Assembly (NCBI RefSeq): GCF_002960445.1
Contig: NZ_POJD01000066.1
Coordinates: 62,001-126,000, forward strand
DNA: 64,000 nt
From: Streptococcus suis
GTDB lineage: Bacteria > Bacillota > Bacilli > Lactobacillales > Streptococcaceae
Direction: 5' to 3'
The notes below the pieces were generated by a model. It was not told the origin of the DNA and made no database searches. It was given only the letters and a program-made list of their open reading frames with translations. Positions 56,387 to 64,000 of this stretch are shown one piece after another. The first letter of the stretch is position 1, and each line of letters starts with the position of its first letter. Made by a program: the position numbers and the translations under genes.

Positions 56387-57601
56387 TTGTTTCAGAGAGT
56401 TTAAGGCAAATTCTCCAACCGCCATAGGGATGACATTGGAGGTATTGACATAAATTTGAGTTGTAGTGGTATCGCTGTGGGTTAGAGCCTGTGAAATAGC
56501 TTCTAAGCTCATACCTGCTTGTTTAGCAAGTGTTGCACCAGTGTGCCGTAATTTATGAGGTGTAGCGTGTGTCAAATATGGGTGACGATTTTTAACTGTT
56601 CTCATCTTATTGTTAAGATAATCTGCGTGTAGGGGTTTATTTACGTTTCCTTTAGTATCTACATAGGTAAATACAAATTGCTCATAGTTCGTAATGATAC
56701 CAAACTTTGCAAGTTCTTGCCTTTGTTGTTTTTTCCAATTCTGGAGAAGTTGAAGTAAGTCAGATGAAATAGCAAAGGTTGTTTTCTTGTTTCCTTTGGT
56801 TGATTTCACATCTCCATACCTATCTAGTGCTTGGAGTAATTGAATTTGGGATTTTTCAAAATTAATGTGTTTCCACTGCAAAGCATAAGATTCAGATTTT
56901 CGGTCTCCTAAAAAGAAGGTAAGATAAAATAGAACGTAGTCCTTAAGTGAAATTTTTCTGCTAGCCAAATCATCTTGGAAGGCTAAGAACCATTCCTGTA
57001 ACTGCTCATGTGTTAGGTAGAGGTCTTCATCTCGCCTAGCTTCTGCCAACTGGATTTTCTTAGTTGATTTGATACGACGTAAGGTTTTAGCGATTTTATT
57101 TGATTCTATATATTCTAATTCCTCTGCCCAATCAAATATGGAAATTACATAGCTTCTCAAGGTCTTGAAATTGGCGTATTCATTAGCTTTAGCAGTCATC
57201 AAGTTTAGAATAACTTGCTTGTTCTGATTGAGAAATTGAATAGTGTAATTACCTAACATAGGTAAAATATGTTTTCTGAAACAAGTTTTTGTATTGGATA
57301 TAGTTGACCTGCTTGGGGGCTTTGTAGTTGAAGTTGTCTGTCCTGCTTTATAATACTCCCACCAGACATTTTCGTAAAAATCTTTGAATAGAATTTCTCC
57401 CTTGCCTAACCCTGTAAATTCGTTATTCTCAATCTGATTGATTTTTGTTAGAAGGTCTATCTCTGCTTGCCTTGCCTCCTTTTTTGTCTTAAAACGCTTA
57501 TCAAAGTAATTATTATTCACGATTCCGAGAGGCATTCGTGCTTCAGTTGGAATATATACCTTTAAGCGATATGTTCCATTTTTGGTTTTTGTGATAGTCA
57601 T
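56384..57601 (-). CDS. int: Tyrosine integrase of the rpsI island
   Basis: A 405-residue site-specific recombinase. N-terminal AP2-like arm-binding domain (~1-70), SAM-like core-binding domain (~80-185), catalytic domain with the first arginine in FFLGDRKSESYAL (~232), lysine in the following hairpin (KSTKGNKKTT), HKLRHTGA (~343) and LTHSDTTTTQIYVN (~368-381) with the nucleophilic tyrosine. The gene ends within 110 bp of rpsI and points towards it, so it belongs to an element integrated at the 3' end of rpsI. Confidence 0.94.
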   Translation of the reverse strand: MTITKTKNGTYRLKVYIPTEARMPLGIVNNNYFDKRFKTKKEARQAEIDLLTKINQIENNEFTGLGKGEILFKDFYENVWWEYYKAGQTTSTTKPPSRSTISNTKTCFRKHILPMLGNYTIQFLNQNKQVILNLMTAKANEYANFKTLRSYVISIFDWAEELEYIESNKIAKTLRRIKSTKKIQLAEARRDEDLYLTHEQLQEWFLAFQDDLASRKISLKDYVLFYLTFFLGDRKSESYALQWKHINFEKSQIQLLQALDRYGDVKSTKGNKKTTFAISSDLLQLLQNWKKQQRQELAKFGIITNYEQFVFTYVDTKGNVNKPLHADYLNNKMRTVKNRHPYLTHATPHKLRHTGATLAKQAGMSLEAISQALTHSDTTTTQIYVNTSNVIPMAVGEFALNSLKQ

Positions 57602-57666
57602 GATATTCTCCTTTTTGTCGAACCAGAAAATACCATGCTAATTATAAGATAAAAATACAGATATTT

Positions 57667-57913
57667 CTAGTTTTGTGCTAGTAGCCATGCATCAATGGAT
57701 TGTTTGTTGAAACGAACCGTTTTTCCGATCTTAATAGATGGAAGCCCTTTGCGAATCCATTCGTCTAAAGTATTATTTGAAATCCCGAGATACTCGCATG
57801 CTTGTTTTTTGTTTAAATACGAATTGCCAATATTTTGATGATGAATTTGTTTTTCAATTTCTGATGTAATTAAACTTGAAATTAATTGTAAATGAAATTT
57901 AAGTTCTGTTCAT
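57667..57913 (-). pseudogene. xis: Excisionase (Xis), start frameshifted
   Basis: The open frame on the minus strand, NKKQACEYLGISNNTLDEWIRKGL near its middle and PSIKIGKTVRF after, is a winged helix-turn-helix (HTH_17) typical of element excisionases. Upstream it continues as ELKFHLQLISSLITSEIEKQ but has no start codon in frame. ATG 57913 (ATGAACAGAACTT) runs to a stop after four codons; deleting the A after ATGAAC gives MNELKFHLQ, the normal start. So the gene is probably broken by one base, or sequence error hides an intact gene. Confidence 0.68.
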
Positions 57914-58000
57914 GCTTTGACTTTTTTGAGAGCTAAATTACATTATTTCAAGGAACTTCAAACACTCTCAGAAATAGTTAAAGTTAGGCATAGAAAATGG

Positions 58001-58006
58001 TATAAT
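58001..58006 (+). promoter_or_regulatory. Promoter of the restriction-modification pair
   Basis: TGG-TATAAT, extended -10, 35 bp before the TTG start of the next gene. GAGAG/CTCTC flank the region 57928-57970. Confidence 0.6.
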
Positions 58007-58040
58007 AGGTGGAGATATAAACATTTTCAAGGAGTAGGTT

Positions 58041-58736
58041 TTGGAAGAGAGCTTAATTAAATCAAAACAACGTGTTCAAAAACATGGAGAAGTCTTTACA
58101 CCTGCTTGGATGGTTCAGAAAATGCTGGATACTCCAGGAGTGAAAGAAGCTTGTGAAAGTGTATATAAGACCTTTTTAGAGCCATCTGCAGGCGATGGCA
58201 ATTTTTTGCAAGCTATTTTAGAGAGAAAGCTAGAGGCTGTGGTCAGACAGTATGACAAACGAAATTGGAAAACAAAGTCTTTGATTGCTCTCTCGTCCAT
58301 ATATGGCATAGAGTTTTTAGAAGATAATTTGGAAGTGGCACGTTCACGGATGTTTCTTTGTTATTTAGACTGGTACGAGCAAGCTTTTGGAACTAGACTA
58401 AATAGCAAAAATGATATCTATCAATCAGCACACTATCTTATTCATAAAAATATTGTGAGAGGAAATACCTTGACTCAGCAGCATCCAGTCACAGGGGAGC
58501 CCATTAGGTTCAATGAGTGGCAACTGGTCAAAGGTCATCCAAGTTTGGTAAGAAAAATTTCTTTTGCACTTTCAGAACTTTTGGGTAAGGAAGTAGAAGA
58601 CGATCGGACAGTCGTGGAAGGACAACTGAGTTTTTTTGATATAGATGATGAATTTATGATTGAGAATGAATCTGTTAAAAAAGCAGATACGATAAAAGAG
58701 ATAACCATTCAAAAAGTGTATTTACTAGGAGATTAG
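58041..58736 (+). CDS. SAM-binding half of a split adenine methyltransferase
   Basis: A 231-residue protein. KHGEVFTPAWMVQKMLD (~14-30) and FLEPSAGDGNFL (~45-56) are motifs X and I (SAM binding) of Eco57I/TaqI-type N6-adenine methyltransferases, and IYGIEFLEDNLEVARSR (~88-105) is motif II. The catalytic NPPY motif is absent; the protein ends shortly after GEPIRFNEWQLV, the stretch that normally precedes NPPY. The missing part is found in the next gene. Start is TTG 58041, with AAGGAG correctly spaced. Three bases before the next ATG, so the two are coupled. Confidence 0.78.
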   Translation: MEESLIKSKQRVQKHGEVFTPAWMVQKMLDTPGVKEACESVYKTFLEPSAGDGNFLQAILERKLEAVVRQYDKRNWKTKSLIALSSIYGIEFLEDNLEVARSRMFLCYLDWYEQAFGTRLNSKNDIYQSAHYLIHKNIVRGNTLTQQHPVTGEPIRFNEWQLVKGHPSLVRKISFALSELLGKEVEDDRTVVEGQLSFFDIDDEFMIENESVKKADTIKEITIQKVYLLGD

Positions 58737-58739
58737 GCT

Positions 58740-61700
58740 ATGATTTCAAATTTTGATTTTTTGGCAATTGATATAGATACAGCCGAGCTTTTTAGAACCA
58801 TAAATATGGCTGAAGAAAATTATACACATGGGGACTATGAAGGCACGCTGACTAAAGTGAGAAAAGTTGCTGAGAATACAGCGAGGTTGGTTGCCGATAG
58901 AGAATATTTAGATATTAGTGAGCGCGCCACCTTTAATGACGTACTAAGAGAGATAAGAGACTTTATTCCCAATAAAACAATCGTCGATCACTTTTATGAT
59001 ATCAAGGGAAGGGGGAATAATTCTGCCCATGTCCTTAATCCAGAAGATGCGACAAAAGAAAATGCATTAAAATCACTAAAACAAGTCTTTGACATACTAG
59101 CTTGGGTCATGTTAACCTATATTGAACCGGATATTAAAGCCAGTGCAATTGGTCATTTTTTAGAACCGAGAGCACAAGAAATGTACACTACGGCTGAGCG
59201 GAAGTTTATCTATATTCAAACAGTGAACAATGAAAGTGGACTATTTAATGCCTTCGAAGGAACTCAAAAAATTGGTGAGGGTAGCGTTTCTTCGGATGAT
59301 ATTGAGACAGATTGGTCGCCAAATAGTGACTTTTTACGTACTGTTGCCCCAAAACGTATTAATCAATACATGAAAACATCTGGTCTACCTTACACGCTTG
59401 GTTGGGTAGAGCTTGCTTACAAAAAGGCGACCAAGTCCTGGTTTCATGATTATGATGTGCATAATGTCTTGAAGCGTTCAGGGATTAAACAGGCTGAACA
59501 ACTGGAAGGAACAGAGTGGTTCAAGACGGATTTAGAGACAGCTAAGGCTGCTATTAAAGCTGTTAAAGAAGGTAGAAATTATCTAAATATTACTGCCAAA
59601 GAATCATTTATTGAAGAACCAGTTATCACCCTTCGTCCAGAACAAGAGGCAGCGGTCGAGCAGACGCAAAAAGTCTTTAAGAAAAAAGACCGAATGCTCT
59701 GGAATGCTAAAATGCGTTTTGGCAAAACTCTGACGTCCTTGCAATTAGTCAAGAATGAGGCTTTTCAAAAAGTTCTCATCATGACTCATCGCCCTGTTGT
59801 GGCGCATTCTTGGTTTGATGATTTCAAGAAAATGAAGATGAGCGCCGATGGGTATGATTATGGCTCAGTCAATCAAGGAGAAACGCTTGAAAACCTGAAG
59901 CGAGGAGAAAAACCTTTTGTGTATTTTGCTTCAATCCAATTGCTTCGGTACAATGGCGGACAAACCAATCTGAAAGATTTTGCAGATGTGGATTGGGATT
60001 TGATTATCATTGATGAGGCGCACGAGGGAACGCAAACCGAGCTCAGTGACACCGTTATGAAAGAATTGGTCAAAGAGCATACAAAGATACTTGAATTATC
60101 AGGAACCCCCTTCAATCTTCTGGATCAATTTGACGAGGAGCAAGTTTATACTTGGGACTATGTCATGGAACAACAGGCTAAGAAGAAGTGGGAATTAGAA
60201 CGTCCAAGTGAGCCAAATCCTTATGAAACTTTGCCAAAAGTATCAATGTACACTTTTGAAATGAAGCATAAGGAACGTTTTTCTGATGAGAGTAAATCGT
60301 TCAACTTTAGGGAATTTTTCCGTGTGGCTGAGGATGGTAAACTTGTTTATAAGCAAGAGGTTCGCCAATTCTTAGATAATATCACACATCCAGATAGTTG
60401 TACGAACTACCCTTTTTCATCGAAGTCTTATCGTGAAGAGTTGCGTCATACGCTTTGGCTTATGCCAGGTGTTAAGGAAGCTAATGCTTTTGAGGGCTTG
60501 CTTAAAGAACACCCTATTTTCGGGAAAGAATATAAAATTGTTAATGTTGTTCGAGGAGCAAGTAGTGATGATGGAATTGCTAACGATGCGGACATAGAGA
60601 AAGTTCGTTCTGCTATTGGTGAAGACCCTTCGCAGACAAAAACCATTACCTTGACTGTTCGTAAGCTGACAACAGGCGTCAATATCCCAGAGTGGACAGC
60701 TGTTCTCTTCTTGTCTAATACCAATAGTGCCATGAACTACCTACAAGCTGCCTTTCGTGCTCAGACGCCTTTTTCTCATGAGAAATTGGGAATGAAGACG
60801 AATTGTTATGTTTTTGATTTTGCCCCTGATAGAGCCTTGACTGTCATGGCGGAGAGTGCCCAGATTAACTCAGGTGTAGGGAAGAAAAATACGCAAGCAC
60901 AAAAACAAGCTATGGCTCGTCTTCTAAACTTTATGCCAATCTTAGGCGCTTCAGACAATGGAATGAAGACCTACGATGTGGATAGAATGCTGACACAGCT
61001 CAAGAAAGTTTATGCTGAAAAGGCAGTGCGGTCAGGTTTTGAAGACGACAGTCTATATAATGACAATCTTTTAACTTTAACTGCTGATGATGCGAGCATG
61101 TTTACCAAACTCAATGCTATCGTTGGTAAGACACAGAGTCAAAAAACGCCTAAGAAAGTTGTAATCAATGAAAATGGATTGACAACTGAAGAGCATGAGC
61201 AAGCTGAAAAAGCTAAAAAGAAACCAAAAGCTAAACGAACAGCAGAAGATCTAGAGGTTATCGAAAAGCAAAAAGAAGCTAAGAAACAGCGGAAAAATAT
61301 GATTTCTATTTTACGCGGGGTTTCTATCCGTATTCCAATGATGATTTACGGCATGGCGGTCGATTTATCAAAAGATATTACCATTCAAGACTTTATCAAG
61401 CAGGTGGATGATGAATCGTGGAAAGAGTTCATGCCAAAAGGCTTCACCAAGGGAATGTTTAGTGAGATTACCAAGTATTATGATGCTGAGGTCTTTATCG
61501 AGGCTGGTCGTATCATCCGTCAGCGTGCGAAATCATTTGATGACCTGGACTTCATCGAGCGGGCGGAGCAGATTGCGGAGCTGTTTGGGACCTTTAAAAA
61601 CCCTGATAAGGAAACGGTACTGACACCGTGGCGCGTGGTCAATCTACAAGTATCTAAGTCTGTCGGTGGTTTGAACTTCTATGATGATAACTTTGAGTCG

Positions 61701-63098
61701 GCGACAGATGGTGCGAGGTCAAATCTTCACTGGGTGTCTAATGAAGTGACTCCATCAATCTATCAACGAGATACGAAAATCTTAGATATCAACTCAAAGA
61801 CAGGTCTCTACCCTCTTCATAGTGCCATTAGCTTGTATTATCAAAGAGTGGCAGAAAATGATGACAACCATTTTGAAGCTGACCAAGTCTATCAAGAGAT
61901 TTTAGCGAATAATATCTACGCTATTGCCAAAACACCAATGGCAAAAACCATTACTGAACGTACACTGACAGGCTATCGGAAGTACAAAACCAATGTGACT
62001 TATATAGAAAGCCTGACAGATACCCTAAAAACAGATAGTGAACAAGGTAAGAAACTAGTTGAGGAGGCATTTAACAAGGTGAAATTTGATGTAGTGATAG
62101 GAAATCCTCCGTATCAGGAAGAAACGAAAGGAACAAGTGATAATCCTATTTATCATAATTTTATTGACTTATCTTATCAAATAGCAGAAAAGGTCTGCTT
62201 GATTACTCCTGCTCGCTTCCTATTTAATGCAGGAAAGACTCCAAAAGTATGGAATCAAAAAATGCTGTCTGATGAACATCTTAAAGTGATTTACTTCTCT
62301 CAAAAGTCAGATGAAGTCTTTCCAAATACAGATATTAAGGGTGGTGTAGCGGTTACTTACCGAGATTCAAACGAAGTTTTCGGTGCGATTGAAACATTTA
62401 CTCCATTTGATGAATTAAATGAAATGTATAGATTAGTTACCCATCATAAAGATTTTTCATCTTTAAGTGAATTGGTATATGCACCTGAAAGTTACAAACT
62501 GACAAGCCAATTACATGAAGAATTTCCACAATTGGAATCTCGATTGAGTAAGGGGCATAAATTTGATGTCACAACAAATATTTTTGAGAAACTTCCTGAA
62601 ATTTTCAAAGATATCAAGTCGGATTCAAATTATGTAGAAATAATTGGACGTCAAAATAATGAGCGAGTAAATAAGTTTGTGAGAGCCGATTATATAAAGG
62701 GACCTGATAATTTTGAGAAGTATAAAGTCTTTCTTCCGAAAGCAAACGGAAGTGGGGCGATAGGCGAGGTTCTATCGACCCCACTCGTGGGTACCCCACT
62801 CGTGGGTCACACACAGACGTTTTTATCTATTGGTTCATTTAATACTGAGTACGAAGCTCATTCATTATTGAAGTACATAAAAACCCCTTTTGCTAGAACG
62901 TTGTTAGGTATTTTAAAAATCACTCAAGATAACAAGAAATCAGTTTGGAAATATGTTCCAGTGCAAAATTTTACTAATAAATCTGATGTTCCATGGGATA
63001 AGTCAATTGATGAAATTCATGATTATCTGTGCAGTAAATATGATTACGAAGAAAGCCATCGAAAATTTATGGATTCTTATATCAGTAAAATGGATTAG
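58740..63098 (+). CDS. Restriction helicase-nuclease fused to catalytic half of an adenine methyltransferase
   Basis: A 1452-residue multidomain protein. In order: DUF4145/HEPN-like helical domain (~1-125); a domain resembling T5orf172/GIY-YIG nucleases (~140-285, WFHDYDVHNVLKRSG and EGTEWFKTDLETAK), a weak match; SF2 helicase with RPEQEAAVEQ (~298), MRFGKTLTS (~325), IIIDEAHEG (~421), LSGTPF (~452) and QAAFRAQTP (~667); a linker; methyltransferase motif IV VVIGNPPYQEE (~1121); and a C-terminal target-recognition-like region with a TPLVG-TPLVG duplication (~1346). With the preceding gene it makes a complete restriction-modification system, Type IIG/ISP-like in content. Confidence 0.8.
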   Translation: MISNFDFLAIDIDTAELFRTINMAEENYTHGDYEGTLTKVRKVAENTARLVADREYLDISERATFNDVLREIRDFIPNKTIVDHFYDIKGRGNNSAHVLNPEDATKENALKSLKQVFDILAWVMLTYIEPDIKASAIGHFLEPRAQEMYTTAERKFIYIQTVNNESGLFNAFEGTQKIGEGSVSSDDIETDWSPNSDFLRTVAPKRINQYMKTSGLPYTLGWVELAYKKATKSWFHDYDVHNVLKRSGIKQAEQLEGTEWFKTDLETAKAAIKAVKEGRNYLNITAKESFIEEPVITLRPEQEAAVEQTQKVFKKKDRMLWNAKMRFGKTLTSLQLVKNEAFQKVLIMTHRPVVAHSWFDDFKKMKMSADGYDYGSVNQGETLENLKRGEKPFVYFASIQLLRYNGGQTNLKDFADVDWDLIIIDEAHEGTQTELSDTVMKELVKEHTKILELSGTPFNLLDQFDEEQVYTWDYVMEQQAKKKWELERPSEPNPYETLPKVSMYTFEMKHKERFSDESKSFNFREFFRVAEDGKLVYKQEVRQFLDNITHPDSCTNYPFSSKSYREELRHTLWLMPGVKEANAFEGLLKEHPIFGKEYKIVNVVRGASSDDGIANDADIEKVRSAIGEDPSQTKTITLTVRKLTTGVNIPEWTAVLFLSNTNSAMNYLQAAFRAQTPFSHEKLGMKTNCYVFDFAPDRALTVMAESAQINSGVGKKNTQAQKQAMARLLNFMPILGASDNGMKTYDVDRMLTQLKKVYAEKAVRSGFEDDSLYNDNLLTLTADDASMFTKLNAIVGKTQSQKTPKKVVINENGLTTEEHEQAEKAKKKPKAKRTAEDLEVIEKQKEAKKQRKNMISILRGVSIRIPMMIYGMAVDLSKDITIQDFIKQVDDESWKEFMPKGFTKGMFSEITKYYDAEVFIEAGRIIRQRAKSFDDLDFIERAEQIAELFGTFKNPDKETVLTPWRVVNLQVSKSVGGLNFYDDNFESATDGARSNLHWVSNEVTPSIYQRDTKILDINSKTGLYPLHSAISLYYQRVAENDDNHFEADQVYQEILANNIYAIAKTPMAKTITERTLTGYRKYKTNVTYIESLTDTLKTDSEQGKKLVEEAFNKVKFDVVIGNPPYQEETKGTSDNPIYHNFIDLSYQIAEKVCLITPARFLFNAGKTPKVWNQKMLSDEHLKVIYFSQKSDEVFPNTDIKGGVAVTYRDSNEVFGAIETFTPFDELNEMYRLVTHHKDFSSLSELVYAPESYKLTSQLHEEFPQLESRLSKGHKFDVTTNIFEKLPEIFKDIKSDSNYVEIIGRQNNERVNKFVRADYIKGPDNFEKYKVFLPKANGSGAIGEVLSTPLVGTPLVGHTQTFLSIGSFNTEYEAHSLLKYIKTPFARTLLGILKITQDNKKSVWKYVPVQNFTNKSDVPWDKSIDEIHDYLCSKYDYEESHRKFMDSYISKMD
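62778..62807. repeat. Tandem 15-bp repeat in the specificity region
   Basis: ACCCCACTCGTGGGT twice in perfect tandem (62778-62792, 62793-62807), each itself partly palindromic, coding TPLVG twice in frame. Confidence 0.9.
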
Positions 63099-63229
63099 AA
63101 ATTGCGTCTAACTCGGACATTGATTGGTCACAATCAATAGCTGAGTTAGACGCACAACTCTATCGAAAATATGGACTTTCGGATGATGAGATTGGATTTT
63201 TTGAAAGTAAAGTGAAGGAGATGGGGTAA
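63095..63229 (+). pseudogene. Remnant of an alternative restriction-enzyme C-terminus
   Basis: Directly after the restriction gene, in another frame, 44 codons read LEIASNSDIDWSQSIAELDA and QLYRKYGLSDDEIGFFESKV to a stop at 63227. This aligns with the end of the intact protein (NKSDVPWDKSIDEIHDYLCSKYDY), so it is a second copy of the C-terminal end without its front part. Bases 63104-63153 are a strong inverted repeat, GCGTCTAACTC/GAGTTAGACGC with ATTGATTG/CAATCAAT inside. No start codon. Confidence 0.75.
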
Positions 63230-63231
63230 GA

Positions 63232-63594
63232 ATGGAAATCTTAACAGCGTTTATTACATCGGGTATTGTTGGAACGCTTGTAGCAGAATATTATCAACGA
63301 AAAATGTTAGTGAAGATAACAAAGCGCAATTTTGTGATTGAATTATTTAGTTTACGCCATACGCTAAATCAGGGGTATAATGGGGATTATTCCGAAATAA
63401 ATAAAGCTTTAGGAAAAATTCCAATTATCTTTTCTGATAACAAAGACGTTCTATCTTGTTATGATGAAATACTGACTGGTGCAGATAATAAAAAATTTCT
63501 ACGCCTGTTAAAAGCGATGTGTAAAGATAAAAATGTCAAAATAAATATTTCTGACTGGGACGATGAAATGCTGATGAGGACTCTCTTTGTTTAA
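63232..63594 (+). CDS. Small membrane-anchored protein of the island
   Basis: A 120-residue protein with one N-terminal hydrophobic segment (LTAFITSGIVGTLVAEYYQ) and a charged cytoplasmic part (ALGKIPIIFSDNKDVLSCYDEIL) that resembles the DUF6680-like proteins found near other defence genes, though I am not sure of this. It follows the restriction remnant and precedes an Abi_2 gene, all on one strand. Role unknown; an accessory part of either neighbouring system is possible. Confidence 0.6.
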   Translation: MEILTAFITSGIVGTLVAEYYQRKMLVKITKRNFVIELFSLRHTLNQGYNGDYSEINKALGKIPIIFSDNKDVLSCYDEILTGADNKKFLRLLKAMCKDKNVKINISDWDDEMLMRTLFV

Positions 63595-63653
63595 TATTTT
63601 GAGATACTCAGGAGCGGTATTAATTATTAAAAATTAGAAATACAGGAGGAACC

Positions 63654-64000
63654 GTGGAAAAAGGAAAATCAACCAATGCATTGATGAAGCATATTAGAAC
63701 GATGCATGGAATAGATATAGGTGGTTCTAATCATAAGAAAATGTTGTTGCGAATGGGCTATTATCATGGATATAAGGGCTATCGTTTTTATCAAGAAAGA
63801 AGGAATTTATTCTCCTTTAGCCATTTTGATGAAATTATTGCTGTTTATAACTTTGATACTGCTCTCAAAGATTTATTATTTTCACCCTTAGTATCTATTG
63901 AAACCTCCATTAAAAATTATATTTTAGATGAGTTGGTCAGTGAGTCAAATCCAACATTTGAAAGTATCTACAGCGAAAAGTTAACAGACTACCATCGTTT
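63654..64000 (+). CDS. Abi_2-family abortive infection protein (partial)
   Basis: The first ~115 codons of a protein that runs off the window. The start is GTG 63654 with AGGAGG upstream. RMGYYHGYKGYRFYQER near 40 and FDEIIAVYNFDTALKDLLFSPLVSIETSIKNYI near 65-100 are the Abi_2 (AbiD/AbiF) signatures, a HEPN-related fold thought to act on RNA during phage infection. It lies in the same strand and island as the restriction system. An AbiF-type companion RNA was not found in the short upstream gap. Confidence 0.8.
   Translation, partial: MEKGKSTNALMKHIRTMHGIDIGGSNHKKMLLRMGYYHGYKGYRFYQERRNLFSFSHFDEIIAVYNFDTALKDLLFSPLVSIETSIKNYILDELVSESNPTFESIYSEKLTDYHR

Overview
The window is a Gram-positive, low-GC chromosome segment that I assign with confidence to Streptococcus and, less certainly, to S. 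suis or a close relative. The support is PolC-type DNA polymerase III, Rgg regulators, PTS-linked dihydroxyacetone kinase, MsmK, PyrR and L13 leaders, and an rplM-rpsI pair followed by a mobile island. No rRNA, tRNA or CRISPR array was seen.

Layout. 1-600: end of rseP and an array of small hairpins. 611-6151: proS, then dhaKLM facing away from the activator pair dhaS-dhaQ, with a DhaS operator between them. 6268-11414: polC and a nitroreductase. 11717-16244: a five-gene minus-strand cluster (GT2, DUF2304, flippase, GT2, DUF2142) resembling the gacI-J-K-L side-chain glycosylation system. 16393-17926: pepS and a small membrane protein. 18000-23795: leucine operon leuABCD plus a YrdC-like gene, with a CodY box, a promoter, a Leu-rich leader peptide and an attenuator. 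23856-28350: an Rgg regulator facing away from an ABC exporter. 28395-34310: def, an MFS transporter, a second hairpin array, a GNAT gene, rsuA, xpt and a purine permease. 34320-36163: an IS1182-like element whose transposase is broken by a copy of the hairpin repeat.

36530-39068 is a very AT-rich signalling locus: a RopB-like Rgg regulator, a divergent 8-codon gene encoding MWLLLLFL (identical, as I recall it, to the S. pyogenes leaderless pheromone SIP), a frameshifted ~35-residue peptide gene, and an ABC ATPase and permease. 39276-55193 is mostly core genome: uracil permease with PyrR attenuator, rpsO, pnp, cysE, a broken GNAT gene, a nucleoside phosphorylase, cysS, mrnC, a PucR-like regulator, msmK with a cre site, an aromatic acid exporter-like protein, rlmB, a YacP/Rae1-like gene, degV and a cre-preceded gene of unknown function. 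55284-56277 is the L13 leader with rplM and rpsI.

56316-64000 (right end outside the window) is an integrated island at the 3' end of rpsI: arm-type repeats, tyrosine integrase, a frameshifted excisionase, a restriction-modification pair in which the methyltransferase motifs are split over two proteins, a remnant of an alternative C-terminus, a small membrane protein and an Abi_2 gene. It reads as a defence island.

The most notable signals are the SIP-like circuit, the ~55-bp hairpin mini-element that occurs in tandem and inside a transposase, and the split restriction system with signs of specificity-domain exchange. Several small genes carry single-base frameshifts; read-level confirmation would separate real decay from sequence error.
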